The notes beneath the pieces were generated by a model, which was given only the letters and a program-made list of their open reading frames with translations, was not told the origin of the DNA and did not search any database. From Planctomycetota bacterium (GTDB lineage Bacteria > Planctomycetota > Phycisphaerae > Tepidisphaerales > Tepidisphaeraceae), in assembly GCA_023417885.1 (NCBI GenBank), contig JAEZED010000040.1:1-15198 (forward strand): a stretch of DNA of 15,198 nt, given 5' to 3'. The position numbers and the translations under genes are program-made. Position 1 is the first letter of the stretch. Each line of letters opens with the position of its first letter. Of this stretch, positions 6,533 to 13,583 are shown piece by piece.

Positions 6533-9421
6533 ATGCGACTCCTTCCGATCTTCCTGCCGTCAATGCTGCTCATCATCCCGACACCCGCCGCCCGCGCCCA
6601 GCCGCAGGATCGCGACGAGGCGCACGTCCCGCCCGCCGCCACCGAGCCGGCAGGGGGGGCGGAGGTGGGCCAGGTCCCCGACATCGCCTACGAGATCGAG
6701 ACGCTCGACAACGGGCTGAAGGTGATCTACGCCCCGATGAGCAACGCGCCCGTCGTCCACGTGCGCGTCCTCTACCACGTCGGCAGCAAGGATGAGACAC
6801 CCGACCGCCAGGGCTTCGCCCACATGTTCGAGCACATGATGTTCCGCGGCTCCGAGCATGTGCCGAGCGAGCGGCACATGGAGCTGATCAACGGCGTGGG
6901 CGGGATGAGCAACGCCTTCACCAGCTTCGACCAGACGACCTACGTCAACACCGTCCCGACCAACGCCCTGCAGATGGCCCTCTGGCTCGAAGCGGACCGC
7001 ATGGGTGGGTTCCGGGTGGACGAGGAGAAGTTCGTCACCGAGCGCAACGTGGTGAACGAGGAGTATCTCCAGCGCGTCGTGAACCCCCCGTACGGGCGGA
7101 TGTTCATGGACTTCTTCGCCCTCGCCTACGACGACCACCACTACCGGTGGACCCCGATCGGCGACATGGAGCAGCTCCGCCAGGCGCAGCCGGAGGAGCT
7201 TCAGCAGTTCTTCGACACCTATTACGTCCCCAACAACGCCGTCCTGACGATCGCGGGAGAGTTCGACGTCGACGAGGCGAAGCAGTGGGTCCGCGACTAC
7301 TACGGGTGGATCCCGAGGGGCGACGAGATCAGCCGGCGCAGCCCCAGCGAGCCCCCGCAGGAGCAGGCCAAGCAGGACGTCGTCACCGCCCCGAACATCC
7401 CGCTGGCCCGCGTGATCCTGGGGTACAAGACCACGACCTGGGCCGACCCGGACCAGGAGACGCTGGAGGTGCTCGGCGCCATCCTCGGGCAGGGACGCAG
7501 CAGCCGCCTCTACCAGTCACTCGTGGCGGGGCCCGACCCGATCGCCAGCCAGGCCAGCGCCGGCAGCCAGCGGCTCGAGGACATCGGGATGTTCCTCGTC
7601 TCCGTGACGCTCCTGCCGGGACGCGAGCCGGACGAGGCGCAGCAGCGCGTGCTGGAGGCGGTGCGGCTGGTGGCGGAGGAGGGGGTGACCGACGAGGAGC
7701 TCGCCAAGGCGCGCACGCAGATCCGCCTGACGCTGCTCGACCAGCGCCAGACCGCGACGAGCGTCGCGACGGTGCTGGCCGAGGCGCAGGCGTTCGGCGG
7801 GGATGCGAAGCTGGTGAACGAGCAGGTGGAGCGCCTCGAGAAGATCACGCCCGAGGACGTGCGGCGCGTCGCGAAGAAGTACTTGGATGAGCATCGTCTG
7901 AGCGTGCTGAAGTACGTGCCGGGCCAGGCGCCGGCAAAGGAGCGTGCGGGTGCGAAGCCACCGCATCGCGCAACCAGCGCAGCGGCGAGCACGGGGCCGG
8001 GAACGGCCGGTGGGCAGCTGCGCGGCGCCATCGACGATGCCGTCGGCCGCATGATGATCTCAGTCGAGGCCTTTCCGCCCGATTACCCCCGGAACCCGCC
8101 GCTGCCCGGGGAGGTCATCGACGCCAGCTTCGGGATGGGCGAGTCGTTCAAGGTCGGCCCGGTCGAGGTGGTCGTCATCCATGACGATCGCCTCCCGCTG
8201 GTCGGCATGACCCTGCTCCTTCCCGGCGGGGGGGACGCGCAGCCGGAGGGGAAGGAGGGCCTCGCCACCCTCACCGCCGATCTCCTCACCCGCGGCGCCG
8301 GCGGCAAGACCGCCGCCGAGTGGTCGTCGGCGCTGGAGAGCCGCGGCATCCAGCTCAGCGTCGGCGACGGGGGCGATCACACGCGCGTCAGCGGCAGCTT
8401 CCCGGCCGAGCAGCTCGGATCGGCGGCGGCCTTCGTCGATGAGCTGCTGCGCGAGCCGAACCTGGACGAGAACGAGTTCCGCAACCTCAAGTTCCGGGCC
8501 CTGGCCGGCCTGCGGCAGATGCTCTCGGATCCGTCCGGCGTGGCGGGGCGGGAGATGAGCGCCGCCCTCTTCGGCGATGCCCCGGCCGGGCGTGCCCCGA
8601 CGCTCGAGTCGCTCGCCGACGTGACGCTCGACGACGTGCAGGAGTGGTTCCGCGCCGTTTACAACCCCCCGTCGGCCACGCTCATCCTCGCAGGCGACGT
8701 CTCGCGCGAGCAGGCCGAGTCGTTCGCGGGCGAGCTGATCACCGAGCTCGATCCCAACGATGCCGTCCCCCTGGCCGACTACACGCTCCCCGCGCCCGAG
8801 CGGCGCGTCATCGTGGTGGACAACAAGTCGGGCGGGCAGAGCGCGGTGCGCATCGGCGGGCGCGCCTTCAGGATCGACAGCGACGAGAAGTTTGCCGGGA
8901 GCGTCGCGACGGAGATCCTCTCCAGCGGGATCGAGTCGCGCCTCAACCGCGTGCTGCGGGCCGAGAAGGGCCTGACGTACGGCGCCAGCGGGCGCTTCAA
9001 CGCCGGGCGCCACGCCGGCAGCTTCCAGGTCGGCTTCGCCACGCGCCCCGAGACCACGGGAGAAGCGGTGCGCTCCACGTTCGAGGTGCTCGAGCGGATG
9101 GCTGGCGAGCCCGTTACCGATGAGGAACTGGCCGAGGCCAAGCGGCGGGTGACCGGGTCGCTGGTGATGAGCACGCAGACGGTCAGCCAGCTCGCCGGCC
9201 TGCGCGGCAATATCGCCCTCAACGACTTCCCGCTGGACTACTACGACCACTACGCCGACAACATCGCCGCCGTGAGCCAGGAGGACGTGCAGGAGGTGAT
9301 GCGCCGCTACGCCAGCCCGGATCGCCTGACGATCGTGGTCGTCGGCCCGGCCAGCGTGGTCGTCCCGCAACTCCAGGGCATCGCCGACGTCGAGGTGGTC
9401 GCGATGCCCCTGGAGCGGTGA
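6533..9421 (+). CDS. Secreted two-domain M16 family zinc metallopeptidase
   Basis: The 962-residue protein belongs to the pitrilysin/insulinase family. Residues 1-22 are a signal peptide (cleavage ARA|Q), so it acts in the periplasm or outside the cell. The first M16 unit (~residues 55-480) has the inverted zinc motif H97-M-F-E100-H101 within FAHMFEHMMFRGSEH, and the third ligand about 76 residues later in ERNVVNEEYLQR (E176 or E177). A low-complexity Ala/Pro/Gly linker (~475-515) joins a second unit (~535-955) without HxxEH, where GLATLTADLLTRGA stands at the equivalent place; it retains the RAEKGLTYGAS arginine/tyrosine element typical of the inactive half. The layout matches bacterial fused catalytic plus non-catalytic M16 peptidases that degrade peptides in a closed chamber. 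The substrate is unknown. The start has no Shine-Dalgarno sequence. Confidence 0.93.
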   Translation: MRLLPIFLPSMLLIIPTPAARAQPQDRDEAHVPPAATEPAGGAEVGQVPDIAYEIETLDNGLKVIYAPMSNAPVVHVRVLYHVGSKDETPDRQGFAHMFEHMMFRGSEHVPSERHMELINGVGGMSNAFTSFDQTTYVNTVPTNALQMALWLEADRMGGFRVDEEKFVTERNVVNEEYLQRVVNPPYGRMFMDFFALAYDDHHYRWTPIGDMEQLRQAQPEELQQFFDTYYVPNNAVLTIAGEFDVDEAKQWVRDYYGWIPRGDEISRRSPSEPPQEQAKQDVVTAPNIPLARVILGYKTTTWADPDQETLEVLGAILGQGRSSRLYQSLVAGPDPIASQASAGSQRLEDIGMFLVSVTLLPGREPDEAQQRVLEAVRLVAEEGVTDEELAKARTQIRLTLLDQRQTATSVATVLAEAQAFGGDAKLVNEQVERLEKITPEDVRRVAKKYLDEHRLSVLKYVPGQAPAKERAGAKPPHRATSAAASTGPGTAGGQLRGAIDDAVGRMMISVEAFPPDYPRNPPLPGEVIDASFGMGESFKVGPVEVVVIHDDRLPLVGMTLLLPGGGDAQPEGKEGLATLTADLLTRGAGGKTAAEWSSALESRGIQLSVGDGGDHTRVSGSFPAEQLGSAAAFVDELLREPNLDENEFRNLKFRALAGLRQMLSDPSGVAGREMSAALFGDAPAGRAPTLESLADVTLDDVQEWFRAVYNPPSATLILAGDVSREQAESFAGELITELDPNDAVPLADYTLPAPERRVIVVDNKSGGQSAVRIGGRAFRIDSDEKFAGSVATEILSSGIESRLNRVLRAEKGLTYGASGRFNAGRHAGSFQVGFATRPETTGEAVRSTFEVLERMAGEPVTDEELAEAKRRVTGSLVMSTQTVSQLAGLRGNIALNDFPLDYYDHYADNIAAVSQEDVQEVMRRYASPDRLTIVVVGPASVVVPQLQGIADVEVVAMPLER

Positions 9422-9441
9422 GCGCAGCAACCGGCGCCATC

Positions 9442-9457
9442 GTCCGGCCAGCCGGAC
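9442..9457 (+). terminator. Stem-loop after the M16 peptidase gene
   Basis: GTCCGG (9442-9447) and CCGGAC (9452-9457) form a 6-bp stem with a CCAG loop, 20 bases past the stop codon. There is no U-run. It is plausible as a termination or mRNA-stabilising hairpin by position. Confidence 0.35.
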
Positions 9458-9552
9458 CAGGCGGGGATCCAACCGACGCCGTCATGGCTCACCTCCCGTG
9501 ACACGCCGCTTCCTGCCGCACGGGGGGCGCGCCCGGCCGTCCTCGTGACGCC

Positions 9553-9827
9553 AAAACCATCCCTGGCAGCGTCAAAAACCATCGGTGGTTTCGTTAAAAC
9601 CATGGATGGTTTCGTGAAAACCATCGGTGGTTTCGTTAAAACCATGGATGGTTTCGTGAAAACCATCGGTGGTTTCGTTAAAACCATGGATTGGTTTCGT
9701 GAAAACCATCGGTGGTTTCGTTAAAACCATCGGTGGTTTCGTTAAAACCATCGATGGTTTCGTGAAAACCATGGATGGTTTCGTGAAAACCATGGATGGT
9801 TTCGTGAAAACCATGGATGGTTTCACG
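9553..9827. repeat. Tandem array of twelve 21-bp near-palindromic units
   Basis: Units start at 9575, 9596, 9617, 9638, 9659, 9680, 9702, 9723, 9744, 9765, 9786 and 9807, after a decayed unit at 9553-9573. Each is AAAACCA, a four-base core, TGGTTT, and a four-base linker. The arms pair as AAACCA/TGGTTT, or AAACCAT/ATGGTTT in the GGA-type units. The unit at 9744 has the perfect 16-base palindrome AAACCATCGATGGTTT. All are 21 bases except the 9680 unit, which has an extra T (22). There are no unique spacers, so it is not CRISPR. Because 21 is a multiple of three, long ORFs run through it on both strands as heptapeptide repeats; the one-base insertion and lack of any recognisable domain argue against real coding. 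Confidence 0.95.
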
Positions 9828-9866
9828 ATCGATCGGCACGTCCCAAAGACGCAATCGGCCGTGCCA

Positions 9867-9901
9867 GCCGCGCCGCGGCCCTTTTCCCGGACCGTCGCGA
9901 T
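9867..9901 (+). repeat. Short flank motif, copy 2 (matches 126-158)
   Basis: This stretch lies 40 bases right of the last palindromic unit. It reads GCCGCGCCG, CGGCCC, TTTTCCCGGAC, CGTCGCGAT, nearly matching the sequence upstream of the FN3-like gene. No FN3-like gene follows here: the next 330 bases contain only short repeats and hairpins. Confidence 0.45.
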
Positions 9902-9943
9902 ACGCCGTGTGGCATGAGCGCCCGCTCCCACCTTCCCCGACAA

Positions 9944-9970
9944 CGCGCTCCGCGCGCTCCGCGCGATCCG
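9944..9970 (+). repeat. Triplicated 9-bp repeat CGCGCTCCG
   Basis: Two perfect copies of CGCGCTCCG (9944-9952, 9953-9961) are followed by CGCGATCCG (9962-9970). It lies in the repeat-rich non-coding stretch 9422-10235, where I see no supportable gene. Confidence 0.6.
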
Positions 9971-10003
9971 CTTGATGCCGACGTCTCGCGAGTTGAGAAA
10001 GGG

Positions 10004-10028
10004 GGCGTCCGTCCGGGCGGACGACGCC
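10004..10028. other. Long GC-rich hairpin
   Basis: GGCGTC pairs with GACGCC (outer 6 bp) and GTCC with GGAC (inner 4 bp), with one bulged C and a four-base loop. GAGAAAGGG precedes it on the plus strand. No gene end is near, so its role is unclear: it could be part of a leader upstream of the beta-propeller gene, or a remnant of a mobile repeat. Confidence 0.4.
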
Positions 10029-10072
10029 GTCGGCGGGGCCTGTGTTCGTTTCGCGGGCGTCGCTCGTGGCAA

Positions 10073-10104
10073 GGTGACGAGGTGAAGTGGTGATGGGGTG
10101 AAGG
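10073..10104 (+). repeat. 8-bp periodic repeat GGTGANNN, four units
   Basis: GGTGA occurs at 10073, 10081, 10089 and 10097, exactly eight bases apart, each followed by three variable bases. The minus strand reads as TCACC repeats. From memory, similar TCACC-rich tracts are frequent between genes in Planctomycetota. A GTG inside the last unit (10098) opens the longest version of the downstream ORF, which makes that start unlikely. Confidence 0.65.
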
Positions 10105-10235
10105 AAGCGTCCTTCCGTCGGTTCTCCCCGCCTTGTCCCCCCCTCAACTGGTCACCAGGTCAATCCCGGGCAGGTGGATCGCCGGTCGCGCCGCCGCTTG
10201 TCCGCCCGTGCCGGGCCCGTTACGCTTTGCGACCG

Positions 10236-11888
10236 GTGTTTCGACCCACTCCACGATTGGCCGCGGCGCTTGTGTTGCTCCTCCTGGGCCTGCTGCCGGC
10301 CCTTTCCGGTTGCGCCGGGCGCGTCAAGGCCTACGCGCCCGCCGAGCGCGTCACCGTCGACCGCCGCTACATCGAGTACCCGACCGGCATGCGGCTCTCG
10401 CGTATCGCCGAGGGGTTCACCGCCGCGACCGCCCTGGCCGTCGGGCCGGACGGAATGGTCTACGTCGCCGACAACGGCGGGCGCGGCGACGAGGTCCGCA
10501 TCACCCGCATCGATCCCGTCTCCGGCGACAAGGCGGAAATCTACCCCGTCCGCCCGCGCCGCGTGCTGGCCCTCTTCGATGCCCGCTTCCGCCTCTACGG
10601 CCCCGTCGGCGGGATGGCGGTCCGCGAGGGAGAGCTCTTTATCTCCGCGCGCGACGAGAACGACGACGGGCTCATCGTCGCCTTCAACCTCGACGCCTGG
10701 AACATGGACGATCCGCCCCCCATGCGCACGGTGGTGGGCGAGCTGCCCGCCCGGGGCGATCACAGCGTCACGGACCTGGCCGTGCATCCCACGACAGGGC
10801 GCATCTATTTCGGCCTCGGCAGCGCCACCAACAGCGGCGTGGTCGGCGTCGACAACTGGCAGTCCGGCTGGCTTCGCGATCACCCCGGCTTCCACGACCG
10901 CCCCCTCGTCGACATCAAGATCGGCGGATACCGCTTCGACACCGAGGATCCCGCCGCCGGCCCGCTCAATCCCGACAAGGTCAACACCGCCCCCTTCAAC
11001 CCCTTCCGCAACAGCAACCAGCGCATCGCCGCCGCCGAAGGGGGCAAGCCGACGGCGGCCGTCTACAGCGTCGATCCGCTCGGGGGCGACCTGCGCGTCG
11101 AGGCGCACGGCCTGCGTCATCCGCGGGGCCTGGCCTTCAACGAGTACGGCAATCTCTACGCCAGCAACCAGGGGATGGAGCTTCGCGGCACGCGCCCGGT
11201 GAAGGACGACCCGGACGTCATCCTCCGCATCCCGCTCTCCCCGAGCTTCGGCCCGATCACCATCGCGCCGCCCGCCACCTGGTTCGGATGGCCCGATTAC
11301 TCCGCCGACCTGATCACCATCACCGACGCCCGCTTCCAGCCTCCGGCGGCGATGCTCGGCCGCACGGGCTACCGCGAGCTGTCCCCGCTGATCGACTACC
11401 GCGAGACCGACCTCGACGTCGCCGAGCGCGAGACGTTTCTTGCCGCGGTGCTGCCGAGCCTGAGCGGCGCGAGCGGCATCGCCTTCGTCCCGGAAGACGC
11501 CGACGATCCGCTGGAGCCGTACGAGGGGATGTTGCTGGTCGCCCTGCGCGGCGACCGCGCGCCCTTCGCGACCAGCGGGCTGCCCCTGCTGGAGCCAGTG
11601 GGGTACAAGGTGGTCGTGGTGGACACCGAGCGCCGGATGGTGCGCGACTTCATCTACAACATCGCCTCCACCCCGGATGCCGAGCGCGAGCTGCATCGTC
11701 CCATCGACATCGCCTTCGCCCCCGACGGGTCGATGTACCTGCTCGACATGGGCCAGATGCGCCTGCGCAACGGACGCGAGCGCTTCCGCCCCGGCACCGG
11801 CCAGCTCTATCGTCTCTCGCCGGTCGACGAGCCTGTTCCTGCTGCCACGCGCGCTACGGAGTCTGACGAGGACGACGAGCGCGACTGA
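10236..11888 (+). CDS. Lipoprotein beta-propeller resembling PQQ-type sugar dehydrogenase
   Basis: From GTG 10236 the product has 550 residues and a textbook lipoprotein signal: MFRPTPR, a leucine/alanine-rich core, and lipobox LSG|C with Cys26. The frame stays open back to GTG 10098, but that adds 46 residues of translated intergenic repeat. The mature part has recurring propeller blade signatures: ALAVGPDGMVYVADNGG, GLRHPRGLAFNEYGNLYAS, IDIAFAPDGSMYLLDMG, and the TWFGWPDY segment common in soluble glucose/sorbosone dehydrogenase-like and NHL-type proteins. I could not identify a full PQQ/calcium ligand set, so enzyme activity is not assured. It is expected to be anchored to a membrane facing the periplasm or the outside. 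Its TGA stop codon lies three bases from that of the convergent gene. Confidence 0.85.
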   Translation: MFRPTPRLAAALVLLLLGLLPALSGCAGRVKAYAPAERVTVDRRYIEYPTGMRLSRIAEGFTAATALAVGPDGMVYVADNGGRGDEVRITRIDPVSGDKAEIYPVRPRRVLALFDARFRLYGPVGGMAVREGELFISARDENDDGLIVAFNLDAWNMDDPPPMRTVVGELPARGDHSVTDLAVHPTTGRIYFGLGSATNSGVVGVDNWQSGWLRDHPGFHDRPLVDIKIGGYRFDTEDPAAGPLNPDKVNTAPFNPFRNSNQRIAAAEGGKPTAAVYSVDPLGGDLRVEAHGLRHPRGLAFNEYGNLYASNQGMELRGTRPVKDDPDVILRIPLSPSFGPITIAPPATWFGWPDYSADLITITDARFQPPAAMLGRTGYRELSPLIDYRETDLDVAERETFLAAVLPSLSGASGIAFVPEDADDPLEPYEGMLLVALRGDRAPFATSGLPLLEPVGYKVVVVDTERRMVRDFIYNIASTPDAERELHRPIDIAFAPDGSMYLLDMGQMRLRNGRERFRPGTGQLYRLSPVDEPVPAATRATESDEDDERD

Positions 11889-11891
11889 CGC

Positions 11892-12944
11892 TCACCGTCG
11901 CCACGACAGCCGGAGCGGCAGGCCGCGGGCACGCCACAGCACCTCGCACATCGCCTCCCCCGACCGCTCGCCGCTGGCGCGGTAGACCACCAGCGCCCGC
12001 CCCTCCTCACGCGCGATCACCTGCGGCGATTCCAGGCGCAGTGCGTCGCCGAGGGCGATGATCGTCGGCGGTCTGCTCGGGGCGTCCACCGTCACCGCCG
12101 GCGCCGTTACGCTCGCCTCGAGTCCCTCGCCAACCACGAGACACGCCGCATCCGCCGCGCCGCCCGCGGGGCGGGTCCAGCGGAAGGCGATGACACCGCG
12201 CTCATCGAGCAGACGGCCGCTCAGCCACCAGGTGAAGGCGGGCCGAATCGGGCCGGTGCCGAAGCTGTGCTCGCGCCAGCCACGACCTGCGAACGCCGCC
12301 TGATCGCCCGCCACGTGCAGCGTGCCTTCCACTACGTCGCTCACGGGCGAGGGTAGCCAGAAGTGGCGCCCCTCCGGGTCGCCGGGGGGTATCGCGCGTT
12401 CCTGCAAGCTCGCCGCTGCCAGCGGCCGAAAGCTCAGGGTCGCCCCGGCGCCGCCCCGGTGTGGGATGACGATGTGAAAGACGCCTTCTTCCGCGCGCTC
12501 GAGCGCCGCCGTCCCGATGCGGATGCGCAGCGGCGCGTCCTCGATTTCGACTGCTTCCGACTGTGCCCGCGCGCAGAAATCCGCCGCCTGCCGGCCGTCG
12601 TGGAAGATGCGAAGCTCCAGGTACGCCTCGTCGCTCGGAATGGGCGGCGCGACGCGCGTCGGCCTGCGTCGATAGCGGCGGTAACGGCGAAGCCAGGCCG
12701 CATCGAACTGCGGTCCGAAGCCGAAGCGCGCGATGATGCGCGTCCGCGCGTCGGCCGACACTGCGTCGAAGTGCCACCACTCGTATCCGCCGGGAGCGGT
12801 GACGCGGCGCGGGGCGTCCGGGTCGTCCGCCCGGCGGTACATCGGGATTGAGGCTGCCGCGGATTGATCGGCGCCCGTGCTGAAGAGGTTCCCGAAATCG
12901 GCAGCGGGGGAGGGGGGGGGCGTGGCGGCGCTCGCCTTGGGCAT
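11892..12944 (-). CDS. CrtC/AttH-like lipocalin-fold protein
   Basis: The 350-residue protein from ATG 12944 has the hallmark GYEWWHFDA near residue 55, the EWWHFD signature of the CrtC (carotenoid 1,2-hydratase) and AttH-like family. Later conserved-looking segments are YLELRIFHDG, GWREHSFGTGP and FTWWLSGRLLDERGVIAFRW, consistent with a two-lipocalin-domain architecture. No signal peptide is evident. The rest of a carotenoid pathway is not nearby, so hydratase activity should not be assumed. The N-terminal region is proline/alanine-rich and encoded partly by a nine-C run (12912-12920, seen as G on the plus strand). The 5' extension to 13253 overlaps the GNAT gene and looks spurious. It follows the acetyltransferase gene by 11 bases, probably in one transcript. 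Confidence 0.8.
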   Translation of the reverse strand: MPKASAATPPPSPAADFGNLFSTGADQSAAASIPMYRRADDPDAPRRVTAPGGYEWWHFDAVSADARTRIIARFGFGPQFDAAWLRRYRRYRRRPTRVAPPIPSDEAYLELRIFHDGRQAADFCARAQSEAVEIEDAPLRIRIGTAALERAEEGVFHIVIPHRGGAGATLSFRPLAAASLQERAIPPGDPEGRHFWLPSPVSDVVEGTLHVAGDQAAFAGRGWREHSFGTGPIRPAFTWWLSGRLLDERGVIAFRWTRPAGGAADAACLVVGEGLEASVTAPAVTVDAPSRPPTIIALGDALRLESPQVIAREEGRALVVYRASGERSGEAMCEVLWRARGLPLRLSWRR

Positions 12945-12955
12945 CTTCGGCGATC

Positions 12956-13465
12956 CTATCTCGCACCGTCCTGCGGGGAAGCGGGGGAGGCACGATCGAC
13001 ATCGAGCGCCATGACCACGTGCGGGCCGATCCCTTCCTCCTCCCACACGGCGCTGCGCGTTGTCAGGCCGAACCGCTCGTAAAAGCCCTGCGCCGGCGTG
13101 CGCGCGTTGCACCAGAGCCGCTTCCCGCCGGCGCCACGAACGTGGTCGATGCACGCCTGCAACAGCGCCGCCCCCACGCCCGCGCCGCGCAGCCGATCCT
13201 CGACCGTCATGCCGCGCAGCCGCCAGTCGCCGGGGCGCGGATCCTCCCGCCACGGCTCGCGATAGAGGCTGGCGATGCCGACGAGCCGCTCGGCGTCGAA
13301 CGCGCCCAGGTGCACGGTGTCGGCCTCGCGATCCCCCGGGTACTCCATCTCCGAGATCGGCTGGTGCCGCCGCAGGATGCGCTGCCGCAGGGCATGCGTC
13401 CGCTCCGGCGCGATCGCCCGGATACTCGTCCCGCGACCGGGTGGTGATGCCTCCGGCTGGCTCAT
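12956..13465 (-). CDS. GNAT family N-acetyltransferase
   Basis: The 169-residue protein from ATG 13465 is supported by GGAGAG five bases upstream. The acetyl-CoA binding motif A is RGMTVEDRLRGAGVGAALLQ, with the R-x-x-G-x-G/A pattern. A late RTPAQGFYERFGL matches the usual C-terminal FYE(R/K)xGF element. The fold order (strand VHLGAFDAERLVGIASLY, motif A, motif B) is normal, and the length is typical for a single-domain cytoplasmic GNAT. The substrate is unknown. It lies directly upstream of the CrtC/AttH-like gene, suggesting co-transcription but not a shared pathway. Confidence 0.9.
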   Translation of the reverse strand: MSQPEASPPGRGTSIRAIAPERTHALRQRILRRHQPISEMEYPGDREADTVHLGAFDAERLVGIASLYREPWREDPRPGDWRLRGMTVEDRLRGAGVGAALLQACIDHVRGAGGKRLWCNARTPAQGFYERFGLTTRSAVWEEEGIGPHVVMALDVDRASPASPQDGAR

Positions 13466-13583
13466 GAAGTCTCTCCGGGGGAACGCGTTGTGCTCACCAA
13501 CGTTCCGGCGCGGCAGCGCCGGTTGTCGTCCCGCGCAGGAATCAGGCACGTCTTCAAACTCCCCGCGGTGGGTGGGCGTTCGC

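Noticed and set aside
8060..9472. 470-residue minus-strand ORF opposite the M16 peptidase
   Set aside because: It is a mirror frame of a strongly supported gene, with no recognisable motif and composition typical of antisense frames in GC-rich DNA.
9575..9827. CRISPR array
   Set aside because: Units are 21 bases and directly abutting, with only a four-base linker that recurs. There are no unique spacers and no cas genes in the window.
9572..10147. Genes encoding heptapeptide-repeat proteins through the array on either strand
   Set aside because: The unit length is a multiple of three, so long frames are automatic. One unit carries an extra base that breaks the frame, the flanks are low-complexity, and no start with a ribosome binding site supports them.
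10098..10235. N-terminal extension of the beta-propeller protein from GTG 10098
   Set aside because: The 46 added residues are translated GGTGA repeat and intergenic sequence and would bury the lipoprotein signal; GTG 10236 gives a proper signal with Cys at residue 26.
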